DNA of 64,000 nt from Caballeronia megalochromosomata (GTDB taxonomy: Bacteria > Pseudomonadota > Gammaproteobacteria > Burkholderiales > Burkholderiaceae): the NCBI GenBank assembly GCA_001580565.1, contig LRBF01000258.1, forward strand, positions 1 through 64,000, given 5' to 3'. Position numbers and translations under genes: made by a program. Below are positions 35,421-46,626 of the stretch, piece after piece. The notes below the pieces were generated by a model. It did not search any database. It saw only the letters and a list, made by a program, of their open reading frames with translations, and was not told the DNA's origin. Position 1 is the first letter of the stretch. Each line of letters starts with the position of its first letter.

Positions 35421-36953
35421 TCAGCGTAAAGCGATGGTCGTGTTGACGCCGTCGTTCACCGTGGCGTCGTCGAACCAGCGCGCGGTGACCGTCTTCGTCT
35501 GCGTGTAGAACTGCACGACCTGCTTGCCATAAGGCCCGAGATCGCCCAGCTTCGAGCCGCGCGAGCCCGTGAAGCTGAAGGCCGGCACCGGCACCGGAAT
35601 CGGAATGTTGATGCCCACCTGGCCGATATCGATCTCGCTCTGGAACTTGCGCGCCGCCGCGCCGCTTTGCGTGAAGAGACCGACGCCGTTGCCCATCGGA
35701 TTGCGATTGACGAGCGCGATCGCGTCTTCGAGCGTGTCGGCTTCCACCACGCACAGCACCGGACCGAAGATCTCGGTCTTGTAGATCGACATGTCGGTAT
35801 TCACCTTCGTGAAGATCGTCGGGCCGATGAAGTTGCCGCTCTGGTAGCCCTTCACGTCGACGTCACGGCCATCGAGCGCGAGCGTCGCGCCCTCTTCCAC
35901 GCCACGGCCGATCAGACCGAGAATGCGCTCCTTCGCCGCCTTCGAGACGACCGGGCCGACATCCGTGTTCGGTTCGATACCCGCGTTGACCTTGAGCGTC
36001 TTCGCGCGTTCGACGAGTTCCGGCACCCAGTCCTTCGACGCCCCGACGAACACCGCCACCGACGTCGCCATGCAGCGCTGACCCGCAGCGCCGAAACCCG
36101 CGCCCGCGAGCGCGTTGAGCGTTTGTTCCTTGTTCGCGTCGGGCAGCACGACGGCGTGATTCTTCGCGCCCATCATCGACTGCACGCGCTTGCCGTGCTG
36201 GCTCCCGAGGTTGTAGACGTGCGTGCCGACGGCCGTCGAGCCGACGAACGAGATCGCCTTGATGTCGGGATGCGTACAGATCGCATCGACGACCTCCTTG
36301 CCGCCGTGCACGACGTTGAGCACGCCCGGCGGGACGCCTGCTTCGATCGCGAGCTCGACGAGTTCCATCGTCGAAAGCGGATCCTGTTCCGATGGCTTCA
36401 GCACGAAGGTGTTGCCGCAGACGATCGCCATCGGGAACATCCACAGCGGGATCATCGCGGGGAAGTTGAAGGGCGTGATGCCCGCGCATACGCCGATCGG
36501 CTGGCGCAGCGTGTAGGTATCGACGCCGCCGGCGACGTTCTCGGAGAACTCGCCCTGCTGCAAGGTGCTGATCGAACACGCATGCTCGACGACTTCGAGG
36601 CCGCGGAAGATGTCGCCCTCGGCATCGGCCAGCGTCTTGCCCTGCTCGGCCGTGAGCGTCTGCGCGATGCGCTTCTGGTTCTGGCGCACGAGATCCTGAA
36701 ACTTCAGCATCAGACGCATGCGCGCGCCGAGCGGCGTCGTGCGCCAGGTCTGAAACGCCTTGTGCGCGGCGGCGACGGCGGCATTCACTTCGTCCATCGT
36801 CGCGAAGGGCACGCGGCCTACCACGTCCTGCGTCGCGGGATTGACGATGTCGCGCCACTCCGTCGACTTCGAATCGACGAACTCGCCGTCGATGAGCAGC
36901 TTGGCCGTACGGACGGACGCACTCTGCGCCGGATGTTCAGCAGCGATATTCAC
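35421..36953 (-). CDS. mmsA: Methylmalonate-semialdehyde dehydrogenase (acylating)
   Basis: A 510-aa CoA-dependent aldehyde dehydrogenase that converts methylmalonate semialdehyde to propionyl-CoA in valine catabolism. PFNFPAMIPLWMFPMAI (about 161-177), FVGSTAVG and Cys294 in GQRCMATS are visible. The usual general-base Glu of ALDHs is replaced in this region (MMGAKNHAVVLPDA), as is normal for MmsA, which uses CoA. The start is GTG at 36953 with AAGGAG 7 nt upstream. First gene of mmsAB, divergent from a LysR gene. Confidence 0.96.
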   Translation of the reverse strand: MNIAAEHPAQSASVRTAKLLIDGEFVDSKSTEWRDIVNPATQDVVGRVPFATMDEVNAAVAAAHKAFQTWRTTPLGARMRLMLKFQDLVRQNQKRIAQTLTAEQGKTLADAEGDIFRGLEVVEHACSISTLQQGEFSENVAGGVDTYTLRQPIGVCAGITPFNFPAMIPLWMFPMAIVCGNTFVLKPSEQDPLSTMELVELAIEAGVPPGVLNVVHGGKEVVDAICTHPDIKAISFVGSTAVGTHVYNLGSQHGKRVQSMMGAKNHAVVLPDANKEQTLNALAGAGFGAAGQRCMATSVAVFVGASKDWVPELVERAKTLKVNAGIEPNTDVGPVVSKAAKERILGLIGRGVEEGATLALDGRDVDVKGYQSGNFIGPTIFTKVNTDMSIYKTEIFGPVLCVVEADTLEDAIALVNRNPMGNGVGLFTQSGAAARKFQSEIDIGQVGINIPIPVPVPAFSFTGSRGSKLGDLGPYGKQVVQFYTQTKTVTARWFDDATVNDGVNTTIALR

Positions 36954-37155
36954 GAGTCACTCCTTGTCTGGAAAGTTACAAACGCCGGGGTTGGGAAGAG
37001 AAGCGAAGACGCGCGGAGGGAGCGCCGGTGCGGCGCCGAGGGGAAAGGCATGTCGTCTCCGTTTATAAGAAATCGGCCTGCACTGCTGCATGGTCGTTTC
37101 CTTGAGTATAGTTATGCAAAAGTCCATCATGGCACCATAAAAACACCCGATCGAT

Positions 37156-38130
37156 ATGCAAAAAAACGCCATGCAAACCGCTAAGTTCGACCTCGCCCGC
37201 CTGAACTGGGACGACCTGCGCTTCTTCCTCGAAGTCGCCCGCACGCAGCGCGCGAGCGGCGCGGCAAAGCGCCTGGGCGTCGACTACACGACGGTCGCGC
37301 GGCGCGTGCGTGCGCTCGAAGACGCGCTCGGCACCCTCCTGTTCGACAAGTCGCGCAGCGGCGGATTCATTCTGACCGCCGAGGGCCAGCGCCTGCTGGG
37401 CTTCGTCGATTCGATCGAAACGACGGTGCAGTCGGCCACCGAGCAGATCGCCAATACGGGTCACGCGCTGTCGGGACATGTGCGCGTCGGCTCGACGGAA
37501 GGTTTCGGCTGCTTTTTTCTCGCGCCGCAGCTCGCGCGCTTTCAGGACGCGCATCCGAACATATCCATCGACCTGTTGCCGGTGCCCCATTTCGTGAGCC
37601 TCTCGAAGCGCGAGGCGGATATCGCCGTTACGCTCGAACGTCCCGAGCAGGGCCAGTACGTCTACACGAAGCTCTGCGAATACCGCCTCAAGCTCTATGC
37701 GACCGCCGAATATCTGGACGCGCACGAGCCGATCCGCACGAGCGACGATCTGCGGCATCATCGCTTCGCGAGCTATATCGACGATCTCGCGTTCAGCTAC
37801 GAACTGCTGTATCTCGAACGCGCGGTACCGGGCGCGGTGTCGCGCTGGCGCAGCACGAGCGCGATCGCGCAATACTTCGCGGCGCTGCAGGGCCGCGCGC
37901 TCGCGATCCTGCCGTGCTTCATGACTTCTCCCGACCCGCGCTTCGTGGCGGTGCTGCCAGACGACATCGTCGTGACGCGCGCCTTCTATCTGTCCTGCCG
38001 CGAGGACCTGCGCAAGCTCAAGCGCATCACGGCCGTCTGGGACTATCTGCGCGCGGCGGCCGAGGCGAATCGCGCATTCCTGATGGGCGACGGCACCGAC
38101 ATGGCCTGGGTCGACGTCAAGTCATCCTGA
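37156..38130 (+). CDS. LysR-family transcriptional regulator, probable mmsAB regulator
   Basis: A 324-aa LysR protein: HTH at about 16-74 (RASGAAKRLGVDYTTVARRVRALEDALGTLLFDKSRSGGFILTAEGQ) and an effector domain from about 100. It lies divergent from mmsA with a 202-bp intergenic region, the classic arrangement for control of the neighbour. This arrangement in Burkholderia is familiar but the inducer (a valine catabolite) is inference. Another in-frame ATG at 37171 is possible. A TATAGTTATGC stretch upstream is the AT-rich part where LysR T-N11-A sites could lie. Confidence 0.88.
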   Translation: MQKNAMQTAKFDLARLNWDDLRFFLEVARTQRASGAAKRLGVDYTTVARRVRALEDALGTLLFDKSRSGGFILTAEGQRLLGFVDSIETTVQSATEQIANTGHALSGHVRVGSTEGFGCFFLAPQLARFQDAHPNISIDLLPVPHFVSLSKREADIAVTLERPEQGQYVYTKLCEYRLKLYATAEYLDAHEPIRTSDDLRHHRFASYIDDLAFSYELLYLERAVPGAVSRWRSTSAIAQYFAALQGRALAILPCFMTSPDPRFVAVLPDDIVVTRAFYLSCREDLRKLKRITAVWDYLRAAAEANRAFLMGDGTDMAWVDVKSS

Positions 38131-38140
38131 TCAACGATTT

Positions 38141-38210
38141 TTGACATCGAGAATGAATCAAGCGTGGTAATGATCGACGCCCGTTCGAGTGTCACAAAAT
38201 TTGACTCGAA
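38141..38210 (+). promoter_or_regulatory. Promoter-like element and inverted repeat upstream of the envelope operon
   Basis: TTGACA at 38141 is a consensus -35 with an AT-richer GTGGTAATGA region about 17 nt downstream, a weak -10. It is followed by TTCGAGT (38184-38190) and ACTCGAA (38204-38210), a 7-bp inverted repeat with 13-nt spacer. These lie 170-240 nt before the M23 gene. Confidence 0.35.
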
Positions 38211-38382
38211 GAATTCGTGTAATTTTGCTTCGATATCCTGCTGAAACGTCACCAGCGTGCACGGGCTCGTGCATAATCGCCGCCCAGTCTCATTGTTTTG
38301 CCGTGGAGAGCGCGGCGCACTCCATCCCCGTGATTTTTCCTAGTTTTTCTTTCGCCGGCCGTCCGGGCCGCCCGTCGCACTG

Positions 38383-39363
38383 ATGGCTTTCGTCATCTGG
38401 TCGCGTCGGACCATGTCCCGCCAGCGCATCCGCTTCGTCGAAGCGCGCACGGCGCGCGCCATCGCGATCATCGGCGCCATCGCGCTGCTGGTCGCCGCGC
38501 TCGCGCTCGGCATCGCCATCGGCACGATGTTCGCCCGCAGCCATCTCGGCGAGGAGCAGGCGCTGTTATCGCGCCGCTCGTATGAGATCGAAGAGCTCGG
38601 CCGGCTCAACGCCGCACTGATCGAACTCGCGCCGCGCGTCGAAGGGCTTTCCGCGCAAGTGAACGAACTGCACGAGTTCGACGCGCATCTGAAGGCCGCG
38701 CACGGACCGTCCGGCTCGTCCGGCGTGCACGATGTGCCGCCGCTGCCCGACAGCGAGGAACCGGCCGCGTCGCTCGACGGCGCAGGCGGCCCGGCGCTGC
38801 CGCCGCGCCTGTGCGATATCGAGCGTGCGGGCATGGGTGCGCCGCGGCAGCGCCTGAAGAGCACGCAACGCATCATCGACTGCCTGAACGGTGAAGTCTC
38901 GCAACTGCAGACCCAGACGCTCGCGCACTATGCCGCGTACATGGCGTTTCCCGGCCGCAATCCGGCGCCCGGCGCGCGCAGCGGCTCGCCCTACGGCAAT
39001 CGACTGGATCCGTTCACCGGCCATCTGAGCTTTCATCCCGGGCTCGATCTCGTCGCGCCGACCGGCACGCCGATCCTCGCCAGCGCGGGCGGACGCGTCG
39101 TGCAGGCCGGCGAGCGCAACGGATATGGCAACGTGGTAGACATCCGCCACGGCGACGGCCTGGTGACGCGCTACGGGCACGCATCGCGCATCCTCGTGAA
39201 GACCGGCGACTACGTGATGCCCGGGCAGGAAATCGCGGAAATCGGCTCGACCGGGCGCTCGACGGGCCCGCATCTGCATTTCGAAGTGATCGTCGACGGC
39301 GCGCAGCTCAATCCCTCTCCTTATCTCGCGCTCTTCAAGCGCAAGCCGAATGCGCAAAGTTGA
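38383..39363 (+). CDS. M23-family metallopeptidase, membrane-anchored
   Basis: A 326-aa LytM-type peptidoglycan endopeptidase. A single N-terminal membrane helix (about residues 25-50, ARAIAIIGAIALLVAALALGI) is followed by a coiled-coil region, then the zinc peptidase domain. His218 and Asp222 in FHPGLDL, His266 in YGHAS and His297/His299 in GPHLHFE complete the metal and catalytic set, so it looks active. The start could be ATG 38383 or 38413; neither has a strong Shine-Dalgarno. It leads an operon with a coiled-coil membrane protein and a bactofilin, the usual trio linking cell-wall cleavage to a polymer scaffold. Confidence 0.93.
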   Translation: MAFVIWSRRTMSRQRIRFVEARTARAIAIIGAIALLVAALALGIAIGTMFARSHLGEEQALLSRRSYEIEELGRLNAALIELAPRVEGLSAQVNELHEFDAHLKAAHGPSGSSGVHDVPPLPDSEEPAASLDGAGGPALPPRLCDIERAGMGAPRQRLKSTQRIIDCLNGEVSQLQTQTLAHYAAYMAFPGRNPAPGARSGSPYGNRLDPFTGHLSFHPGLDLVAPTGTPILASAGGRVVQAGERNGYGNVVDIRHGDGLVTRYGHASRILVKTGDYVMPGQEIAEIGSTGRSTGPHLHFEVIVDGAQLNPSPYLALFKRKPNAQS

Positions 39364-39715
39364 TACGAAGCGGCTGTCGCTGCGGCTCACTCGTCAGTCT
39401 TATTCGCTCACGCCCAAGCGCGGCGCGGGCATCTGGCTCGGCGCGATCGCAGCCGTGTGCGCGCTCGCCGCGCTCGCTGCGGCAGGCTTCGCGCTCGAAC
39501 GCTCCCATGAGGACGTGCGCAAGCTGGACGCGCTCTGCGCGCCGCCCGCGTCCGAGCAAAAGCTGCGCGACCAGCTCGCTCACGCACAGCTCGCGCTCGA
39601 ACAGGAAGCGGCGAGCCGTGCGGCACTGGCGCAGCGGGTGACGGACAGCACGGCCGAGATTCAGCGCCTGCAGACGGATCTCGCTTTCCTCAGGAAACAG
39701 CGCAAACCCGATTGA
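39350..39715 (+). CDS. Membrane-anchored coiled-coil protein of the bactofilin operon
   Basis: A 121-aa protein with a basic N-terminus, one membrane helix (about 26-48, GIWLGAIAAVCALAALAAAGFAL) and a C-terminal coiled coil (EQKLRDQLAHAQLALEQEAASRAALAQRV). Its start overlaps the M23 gene by 14 bp and the bactofilin gene follows 58 bp later. It is probably a small adaptor holding the peptidase or bactofilin at the inner membrane; function not established. Confidence 0.82.
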   Translation: MRKVDTKRLSLRLTRQSYSLTPKRGAGIWLGAIAAVCALAALAAAGFALERSHEDVRKLDALCAPPASEQKLRDQLAHAQLALEQEAASRAALAQRVTDSTAEIQRLQTDLAFLRKQRKPD

Positions 39716-39773
39716 GCGACACGCTTCACGCGCTCGCTTCGTGCAACCTTTTACTGCATCGCAAGGACTCGAC

Positions 39774-40211
39774 ATGTTTTCATCGAAGAAGGATTCCAAC
39801 GGCGTCAAGATGGCCAAGCTCGCGACGCTCATCGCGCATAACGTGCATATCTCGGGCGATCTCGAATTCAGCGAAGGCCTGCGCATGGACGGTCAGGTCA
39901 CGGGCAACGTGACCGGCCGTCCCGGCGAAGAGACACTGCTCGTCATCAGCGACCAGGGCGCGATTCGCGGTAACGTGAGCGCCTATAACGTCATCATCAA
40001 TGGCTGCGTGACAGGCGATGTCACCGTCGCGCATTTCGTCGAACTTCAGTCCAATGCGCGCGTGATGGGCAACATCTACTACCAGCAGTTGCGCATGGAT
40101 ATCGGCGCGACGATCGAAGGCAAACTCACCAAGATCGATTCGCAGTCCGCGCCTGTTCCCACCCTTCCGCCGCCCCCGCACGACTACACCATCGACCTCG
40201 CGACGAACTGA
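39774..40211 (+). CDS. Bactofilin
   Basis: A 145-aa protein of the bactofilin (formerly DUF583) family, which forms polar or curved cytoskeletal filaments. The central right-handed beta-helix is visible (LATLIAHNVHISGDLEFSEGLRMDGQVTGNV, GAIRGNVSAYNVIINGCVTGDVTV). The tail is Pro-rich (PVPTLPPPPHDY). The ATG at 39774 follows AAGGA; an upstream in-frame codon at 39741 lies in unlikely sequence. Together with the upstream M23 peptidase it forms a cell-shape module. Confidence 0.92.
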   Translation: MFSSKKDSNGVKMAKLATLIAHNVHISGDLEFSEGLRMDGQVTGNVTGRPGEETLLVISDQGAIRGNVSAYNVIINGCVTGDVTVAHFVELQSNARVMGNIYYQQLRMDIGATIEGKLTKIDSQSAPVPTLPPPPHDYTIDLATN

Positions 40212-40379
40212 CGGCAAGCAACGAGCGCCGTGTGACTGGTGCTCGTTGGCAACAGCGCGCCTATCCGGCTAAGATTCGGTGGATGGCGGCCACGCGCTCG
40301 CGCCCCACGCGAATCACGCGACTTCGAGCGCCCATCGACGCGTGGCCGATGAGATCGAAATAACTATAAAGGGCGCCCC

Positions 40380-41357
40380 ATGCTGGTCAATTGCGCGGCT
40401 TACCAGAACGGCCGAAAGCTCGCGGACGTGGATATCGACGATATCAACGCGTATCGCGATGTACCCGATTCTTTCATTTGGGTTGCATTGAAAGAACCCG
40501 GTCCCGGCGAGCTCGCGCACATGACGCACCAGTTCGGCCTGCATGAACTGGCGGTCGAAGATGCGCAGCACGGTCATCAGCGGCCGAAGATCGAGGAATA
40601 CGGCGATTCGCTGTTCGGGGTCTTTCACACCGTCGAGTTCGACGAAGAAGGCGAAGTGCTCGTCGGCGAGGTGAACGTGTTCGTCGGCGAGAATTATGTG
40701 CTCTCGGTGCGCAATCGCACGACGCAGGGGTTTCAGGAAGTGCGCAAGCGCTGCGAGCGCGAACCGCATCTGCTCAAACACGGGCCGGCCTTCGTGATGT
40801 ACGCGCTGCTCGATGCCGTCGTCGATCGATACTTCCCCGTGCTGGAAACGCTCGGCGCGGAAGTCGACGAGGTGGAAGAGCGCATTTTCGAGCAGAAGGG
40901 GTCGGTGGAATCGCGCGAGATCATCGAGGATCTCTATTCGCTCAAGCGCCGCATGACGATCCTGCAGCATCACACCGCGCCGCTGCTCGAGGCCGTCAGC
41001 AAACTGTATGGCGGGCGCGCGCCGGGCGTCTGCTCGGGCATGCAGGAATATTTCCGCGACGTGTATGACCACCTGCTGCGCATCGTGAAGACGATTGAAG
41101 GGCGTCGCGAAATGATCGTCACGGCGATTCAGGTGAATCTCGGCCTGATTGCGCTCGCGGAAAGCGAAGTGACCAAGCGCCTCGGCTCGTTCGCCGCCCT
41201 CTTCGCGGTGCCGACGATGATCGCCGGCATCTACGGCATGAACTTCAAGTCGATTCCGGAGCTCGACTGGATCTACGGCTATCCGACCTGTCTCGCCGTC
41301 ATGCTGGTCGTCGATCTCGTGCTCTACTGGCGCTTCAAGAAAGCCGGCTGGCTGTAG
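40380..41357 (+). CDS. corA: CorA-family magnesium/cobalt transporter
   Basis: A 325-aa CorA channel. The large cytoplasmic N-terminal domain and helices (IFEQKGSVESREIIEDLYSLKRRMTILQHHTAPLLEA) precede two membrane helices; the first ends in the pore signature YGMNF (GMN motif), the second is YPTCLAVMLVVDLVLYWRFKKAGWL. Acts at the inner membrane as a pentamer. Monocistronic; the ATG has AAAGGG upstream. No Mg-responsive leader is obvious in the 168-bp region before it. Confidence 0.95.
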   Translation: MLVNCAAYQNGRKLADVDIDDINAYRDVPDSFIWVALKEPGPGELAHMTHQFGLHELAVEDAQHGHQRPKIEEYGDSLFGVFHTVEFDEEGEVLVGEVNVFVGENYVLSVRNRTTQGFQEVRKRCEREPHLLKHGPAFVMYALLDAVVDRYFPVLETLGAEVDEVEERIFEQKGSVESREIIEDLYSLKRRMTILQHHTAPLLEAVSKLYGGRAPGVCSGMQEYFRDVYDHLLRIVKTIEGRREMIVTAIQVNLGLIALAESEVTKRLGSFAALFAVPTMIAGIYGMNFKSIPELDWIYGYPTCLAVMLVVDLVLYWRFKKAGWL

Positions 41358-41796
41358 CAGAAAAGTCTACCTGCGGGAACCTTCAGGCGAAATTCATTGT
41401 CTAATCAACCGATTTGCGGGAGAATAGGGCCTGGCCTTGCAAATTGGCCTACCGACCGCACATGACGTGAACGCACGTCGCATTTTCTCGCTTTTCGTTT
41501 CAAACCGCACCTCGGCCCTGCTGTTCGCCGATGTCGCCGTCCCGGTCATGCCGGCCACGGCGCGCCGCTTTCGCGGTTCGCCCTGTCGTCCGGCCTATGC
41601 CGTCAAGCTCACACCGAGCCTGAATTAGAGACGCGGCGCGCTCCGATCGCACGTTTGATCGTGCTGGACGTGCCAGGCCACGCTTTGCATCGCCTCTCAC
41701 GTTTCGTAGCGACGACGCCTTCGGGCAGCGGCGCTCGACACTTCATTGCGTGGGATGCGCGGCAGCACCTACTATTAATCATCACAGGAGCCCCAT
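41358..41796. other. Long leader or intergenic region before infA
   Basis: 439 bp between corA and infA. A 63-codon open frame at 41437-41628 is present but has no Shine-Dalgarno and no recognisable product. The right end carries AGGAG for infA and a TACTATTAAT promoter-like -10. I see no terminator or clear RNA structure. Confidence 0.35.
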
Positions 41797-42063
41797 ATGG
41801 CGAAAGAAGAACTCATCGAACTCGACGGTATCGTTGACGAAGTGCTTCCCGACAGCCGCTATCGCGTGACGCTGGACAATGGCGTCGTCGTGGGCGCGTA
41901 CGCCTCGGGCCGCATGCGCAAGAATCACATCCGCATTCTGGCCGGCGATCGCGTGACGCTGGAACTGTCGGTGTACGACCTGACGAAGGGCCGCATCAAC
42001 TTCCGTCACAAGGACGAACGCGCAGGCGGCGGTGGCCCGCGTCCGCCGATGCGCCGTCGTTAA
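41797..42063 (+). CDS. infA: Translation initiation factor IF-1 (long paralogue)
   Basis: An 88-aa IF-1 with the OB-fold core ([65 protein letters not shown]) and a C-terminal [12 protein letters not shown] extension. The usual IF-1 is 72 aa and lies in the ribosomal protein cluster; Burkholderiaceae also carry this longer, free-standing version. It binds the ribosomal A site with IF-2/IF-3. AGGAG precedes the ATG. The basic extension is normal for this variant. Confidence 0.93.
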   Translation: MAKEELIELDGIVDEVLPDSRYRVTLDNGVVVGAYASGRMRKNHIRILAGDRVTLELSVYDLTKGRINFRHKDERAGGGGPRPPMRRR

Positions 42064-42227
42064 TGCTTCACCGTTTCATCTGATTCATCCGCAACTGGCG
42101 TGAGCCTGATCCGCAGCGCACGCTTTTCGTACCTACCCGCGGATCACCCTGTACTTCGACGCGGCCGCATGCCCCGCGCCTGGCCGTTCAAGGCTGCGCG
42201 ACGCGTCGATGTCCCTTCCCCACGCTT

Positions 42228-43112
42228 TCAAGCCGCACCGCGCGCCGCCAGCAGCGCGTCGATGCCGATCGCGAAGCCGTCTTCGTCGTTGCTCTTCGAA
42301 ACCAGGCTCGCGCGACGCTGCACGGTGTCGGACGCCTGCCCCATCACGATCGATACGCCCGCGATCTCGAACATCGCCACGTCGTTGCCCATGTCGCCGA
42401 GCACGGCCACGCGTTCGAGCGGCACGCCGGCGAGTTGCGCGAGCTCGCGCACCGCGGTGCCCTTGTTCGCTTCCAGACTCGTGATGTCGAGATAGTAGGT
42501 TTGCGAGCGCGCCGCATGACCGCGGCCTTCCAGTTGCTGCTGGAGAACGCTTTCCACGCGCGCGAGCAGCGCCGTGTCGGCTGTCGAGCCGACGATCTTG
42601 TCGACCGCGTCGAGATCGACATCGTCGAAACGCGTGACGCGCACGCCCTCATAGCCGACCGTGCGCGTCTCGAGCGGCACGTACGTGCCTTCGGGATTGG
42701 TCAGATACCACGCATCGTCGATGAACACCCACGCGTCGACGCTAGCGGCGGCGAGCGCTTCGAGTGAAGTCTGCACGACATCGCGCGGCAGCTTGTGCGA
42801 CGACAGCACCTCCCACGTTCCCGGCCTGACGAGACTGCCGCCGTTGTACGACGCATAGGGCATGTCGACCGAGAGCGCCTCCACGATATGCCGCATGCCC
42901 TTGCCCGGCCGGCTGCTGGCCACCGTGAAGCGCACGCCGGCTTCGTGCAGGCGGCGCACGGCGTCCTTCGCGGGCTGGCCCAGCGCCTTGTCGGTGTAGA
43001 GCAGCGTGCCGTCGCAGTCGGTGACGACGAGTTCCACTCTGGCGAGCGCGTCGAAAGCCGCGGCGCCGTCGCCGGTCGGGCTGTGCAGGCCGTATCTGCC
43101 TTGAGCGTTCAT
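42228..43112 (-). CDS. Cof-type HAD hydrolase
   Basis: A 294-aa haloacid dehalogenase-superfamily phosphatase of subclass IIB (Cof/YidA). The nucleophile motif TDCDGTLL holds Asp32 and Asp34; the C-terminal GDMGNDVAMFEIAG is motif IV. It probably dephosphorylates a sugar phosphate. Its ATG overlaps the stop of the upstream ROK kinase gene by four bases (ATGA), so it is the third gene of the zwf-kinase-HAD operon. Confidence 0.93.
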   Translation of the reverse strand: MNAQGRYGLHSPTGDGAAAFDALARVELVVTDCDGTLLYTDKALGQPAKDAVRRLHEAGVRFTVASSRPGKGMRHIVEALSVDMPYASYNGGSLVRPGTWEVLSSHKLPRDVVQTSLEALAAASVDAWVFIDDAWYLTNPEGTYVPLETRTVGYEGVRVTRFDDVDLDAVDKIVGSTADTALLARVESVLQQQLEGRGHAARSQTYYLDITSLEANKGTAVRELAQLAGVPLERVAVLGDMGNDVAMFEIAGVSIVMGQASDTVQRRASLVSKSNDEDGFAIGIDALLAARGAA

Positions 43113-43933
43113 CCCTGCGCCCCTTCACGCTGATTGAAATGCGGCAACTGCCGCGTCTCGCGCACCGAGCGCGGATGCCACAGGCGCGCGCCGCCTTCGA
43201 TGCCCGCCGCGTTCGACACGATCGCCACGTTATCCGGCAGCTTGAACTTGATGTGCGCCGCGTTGCCGCCGCCGATCCAGAGCTTGTCGTAGTTCACGAG
43301 CGTCGCAAGAATGCCGATGATCTTCTCCACGCGCCGGCTCCAGCGTTTCTTACCCGCCTTCTCGCGCGCCGCGTTGCCGATGTACTCGTCGTAGGTCTTG
43401 TCTTTCGCGACCGGATGATGCGCGAGTTCGAGATGCGGCATCAGCTCGCCATCGCGAAAAAGCGCGGTGCCCGCGCCCGTGCCGAGCGTCAACACCATCT
43501 CGATGCCGCGCCCTTCGATCGCCGCGAGCCCTTGCATCTCGGCGTCGTTGATCATGCGCGCCGGCATGCCACCGAGGCGGTCGGAGATCAGTTGCGCGAG
43601 CGCCACGCCACGCCAGGCCGGCGTGCCGAGATTCGGCGCGGTCAGCACGACGTTGTCGCGCACGACGCCCGGAAAGCCGATGGAGATATGCGTCGGCGGC
43701 TCCGCGACGATCGGCGTGACCAGCTCGATGAGCGTCTCGATCACCACGTCGGGCTTCGCCGGTTGCGGCGTCGCCACGCGTACGCGGTCGCTCTTCATCT
43801 CGCCATCCTCGGAGATGATGGCCGCCTTCAATCCGGTCCCCCCGATATCGATCGCGAGAATCCGTTCGGCCTTGATCGCGAGTTTGTCCGCCGACACATG
43901 CGTCTTCTGTTTGGTTTTCGACTCTGTGCTCAC
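43109..43933 (-). CDS. ROK-family sugar kinase, glucokinase-like
   Basis: A 274-aa ROK (repressor-ORF-kinase) protein with the phosphate loop AIDIGGTGLKAA (Asp29, GGT) and a second ATP motif LTLGTGAGTALF. It lies between zwf and a HAD phosphatase, so glucose or a polyphosphate-dependent glucokinase role (PpgK-like) is likely. The N-terminal stretch MSTESKTKQKTHVSADK is a charged extension. The zinc-binding Cys motif of many ROK kinases is absent. Overlap with the next gene shows coupling. Confidence 0.9.
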   Translation of the reverse strand: MSTESKTKQKTHVSADKLAIKAERILAIDIGGTGLKAAIISEDGEMKSDRVRVATPQPAKPDVVIETLIELVTPIVAEPPTHISIGFPGVVRDNVVLTAPNLGTPAWRGVALAQLISDRLGGMPARMINDAEMQGLAAIEGRGIEMVLTLGTGAGTALFRDGELMPHLELAHHPVAKDKTYDEYIGNAAREKAGKKRWSRRVEKIIGILATLVNYDKLWIGGGNAAHIKFKLPDNVAIVSNAAGIEGGARLWHPRSVRETRQLPHFNQREGAQG

Positions 43934-43960
43934 GCTCGTTGTCCTTATGGTTGGATGCGT

Positions 43961-45526
<1,566 letters not shown>

Positions 45527-45734
45527 GGCGTATCGCCCCTTGTCAGTTGCGCTTGAATCTGGAAAGACCTCAAACGATACGGCACAGTTCATTTCGATGA
45601 CGCGCCGCAAGCCCGCGCGCCAAATAACGTATGCGATTTGTAATTTTTAACCTTTCGTGTCGTAAAATATGCGCGCTTTGCGACAGCACTCGCGGACCTT
45701 GCGACATCGAAGCCGACTCGAGGCCTGGACTCTC

Positions 45735-46571
45735 ATGAACGCACACGACACTGCCATCGACCTTACCGCGTACTTCGGGCGCATCGGCTTTTCCGGACCG
45801 GCGCGGCCCGCGCCGACGCTCGATACATTGCGCGCGCTGCATCTGCTCCATCCCCAGGCCATTCCGTTCGAAAACCTCGACGTGCTGATCGGCCGGCCGG
45901 TCCTGCTCGATCTGGAGTCGATCCAGCGCAAGCTCGTCGCGAACCGGCGCGGCGGTTACTGCTACGAACACAACCTGCTGTTTCGCAGCGTACTGCAGAC
46001 GCTGGGTTTTCGCGTGCGCAGTTTCGCGGGCCGCGTCCTCTGGGGCCGCGAAGCGCCGGACATGCCGGCGCGCACGCACATGCTGCTTCTCGTCGATCTG
46101 GACGAAGGCACCTTCCTCGCCGATGTCGGGTTCGGCGGCATGACGCTGTCCGCGCCGCTCGCGCTCCAGACGGGCCTCGAGCAGATCACGCCGCACGGCG
46201 CGTTCCGGCTCGACGATGCCGCTGGCGAGCCCCCCGCGTTCATCCTGCAAGCGCTCGTGAACGGCGCGTGGGCGCGCGTCTATCGCTTCGACCTCGACCC
46301 GCAGTATGACGCCGACTACGACATGGCCAACCATTTCGTGTCCACGTACCCGCAGTCGGTTTTCCTGCACAACCTGCTGGCCGCGCGTCTCGCGCCGGGC
46401 AAGCGCTTCGGCCTGTTCAACCGGCGTTTCTCGACGCACGACGAACGCGAAGGCAGCGATCATCGCGAACTCGACAGCGTGGAAGATCTGCGCCGCGCGC
46501 TCGAAAACGAGTTCGGCATTCGTCTGCCGGATGGCGCCCGACTCGACGCCGCGCTCGCCCGTCTGCCCTGA
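45735..46571 (+). CDS. nat: Arylamine N-acetyltransferase
   Basis: A 278-aa NAT that moves acetyl from acetyl-CoA to arylamines or hydrazines. The catalytic triad is visible: Cys76 in RRGGYCYEHN, His115 in RTHMLL, Asp130 in FLADVGFGG. The three-domain length is normal. I start at ATG 45735; the in-frame ATG at 45669 would add 22 basic, unconserved residues. Divergent from zwf. It is followed 55 bp later by a penicillin-binding protein, probably by chance. Confidence 0.94.
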   Translation: MNAHDTAIDLTAYFGRIGFSGPARPAPTLDTLRALHLLHPQAIPFENLDVLIGRPVLLDLESIQRKLVANRRGGYCYEHNLLFRSVLQTLGFRVRSFAGRVLWGREAPDMPARTHMLLLVDLDEGTFLADVGFGGMTLSAPLALQTGLEQITPHGAFRLDDAAGEPPAFILQALVNGAWARVYRFDLDPQYDADYDMANHFVSTYPQSVFLHNLLAARLAPGKRFGLFNRRFSTHDEREGSDHRELDSVEDLRRALENEFGIRLPDGARLDAALARLP

Positions 46572-46626
46572 ACCATGGACTCGCGGACCCCCGGCCGGCA
46601 CAACCAAGCTTAATCAGAAGACCACG

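Noticed and set aside
41437-41628. A 63-codon open frame between corA and infA
   Set aside because: No Shine-Dalgarno, unusual residue composition and no recognisable product; more likely leader sequence.
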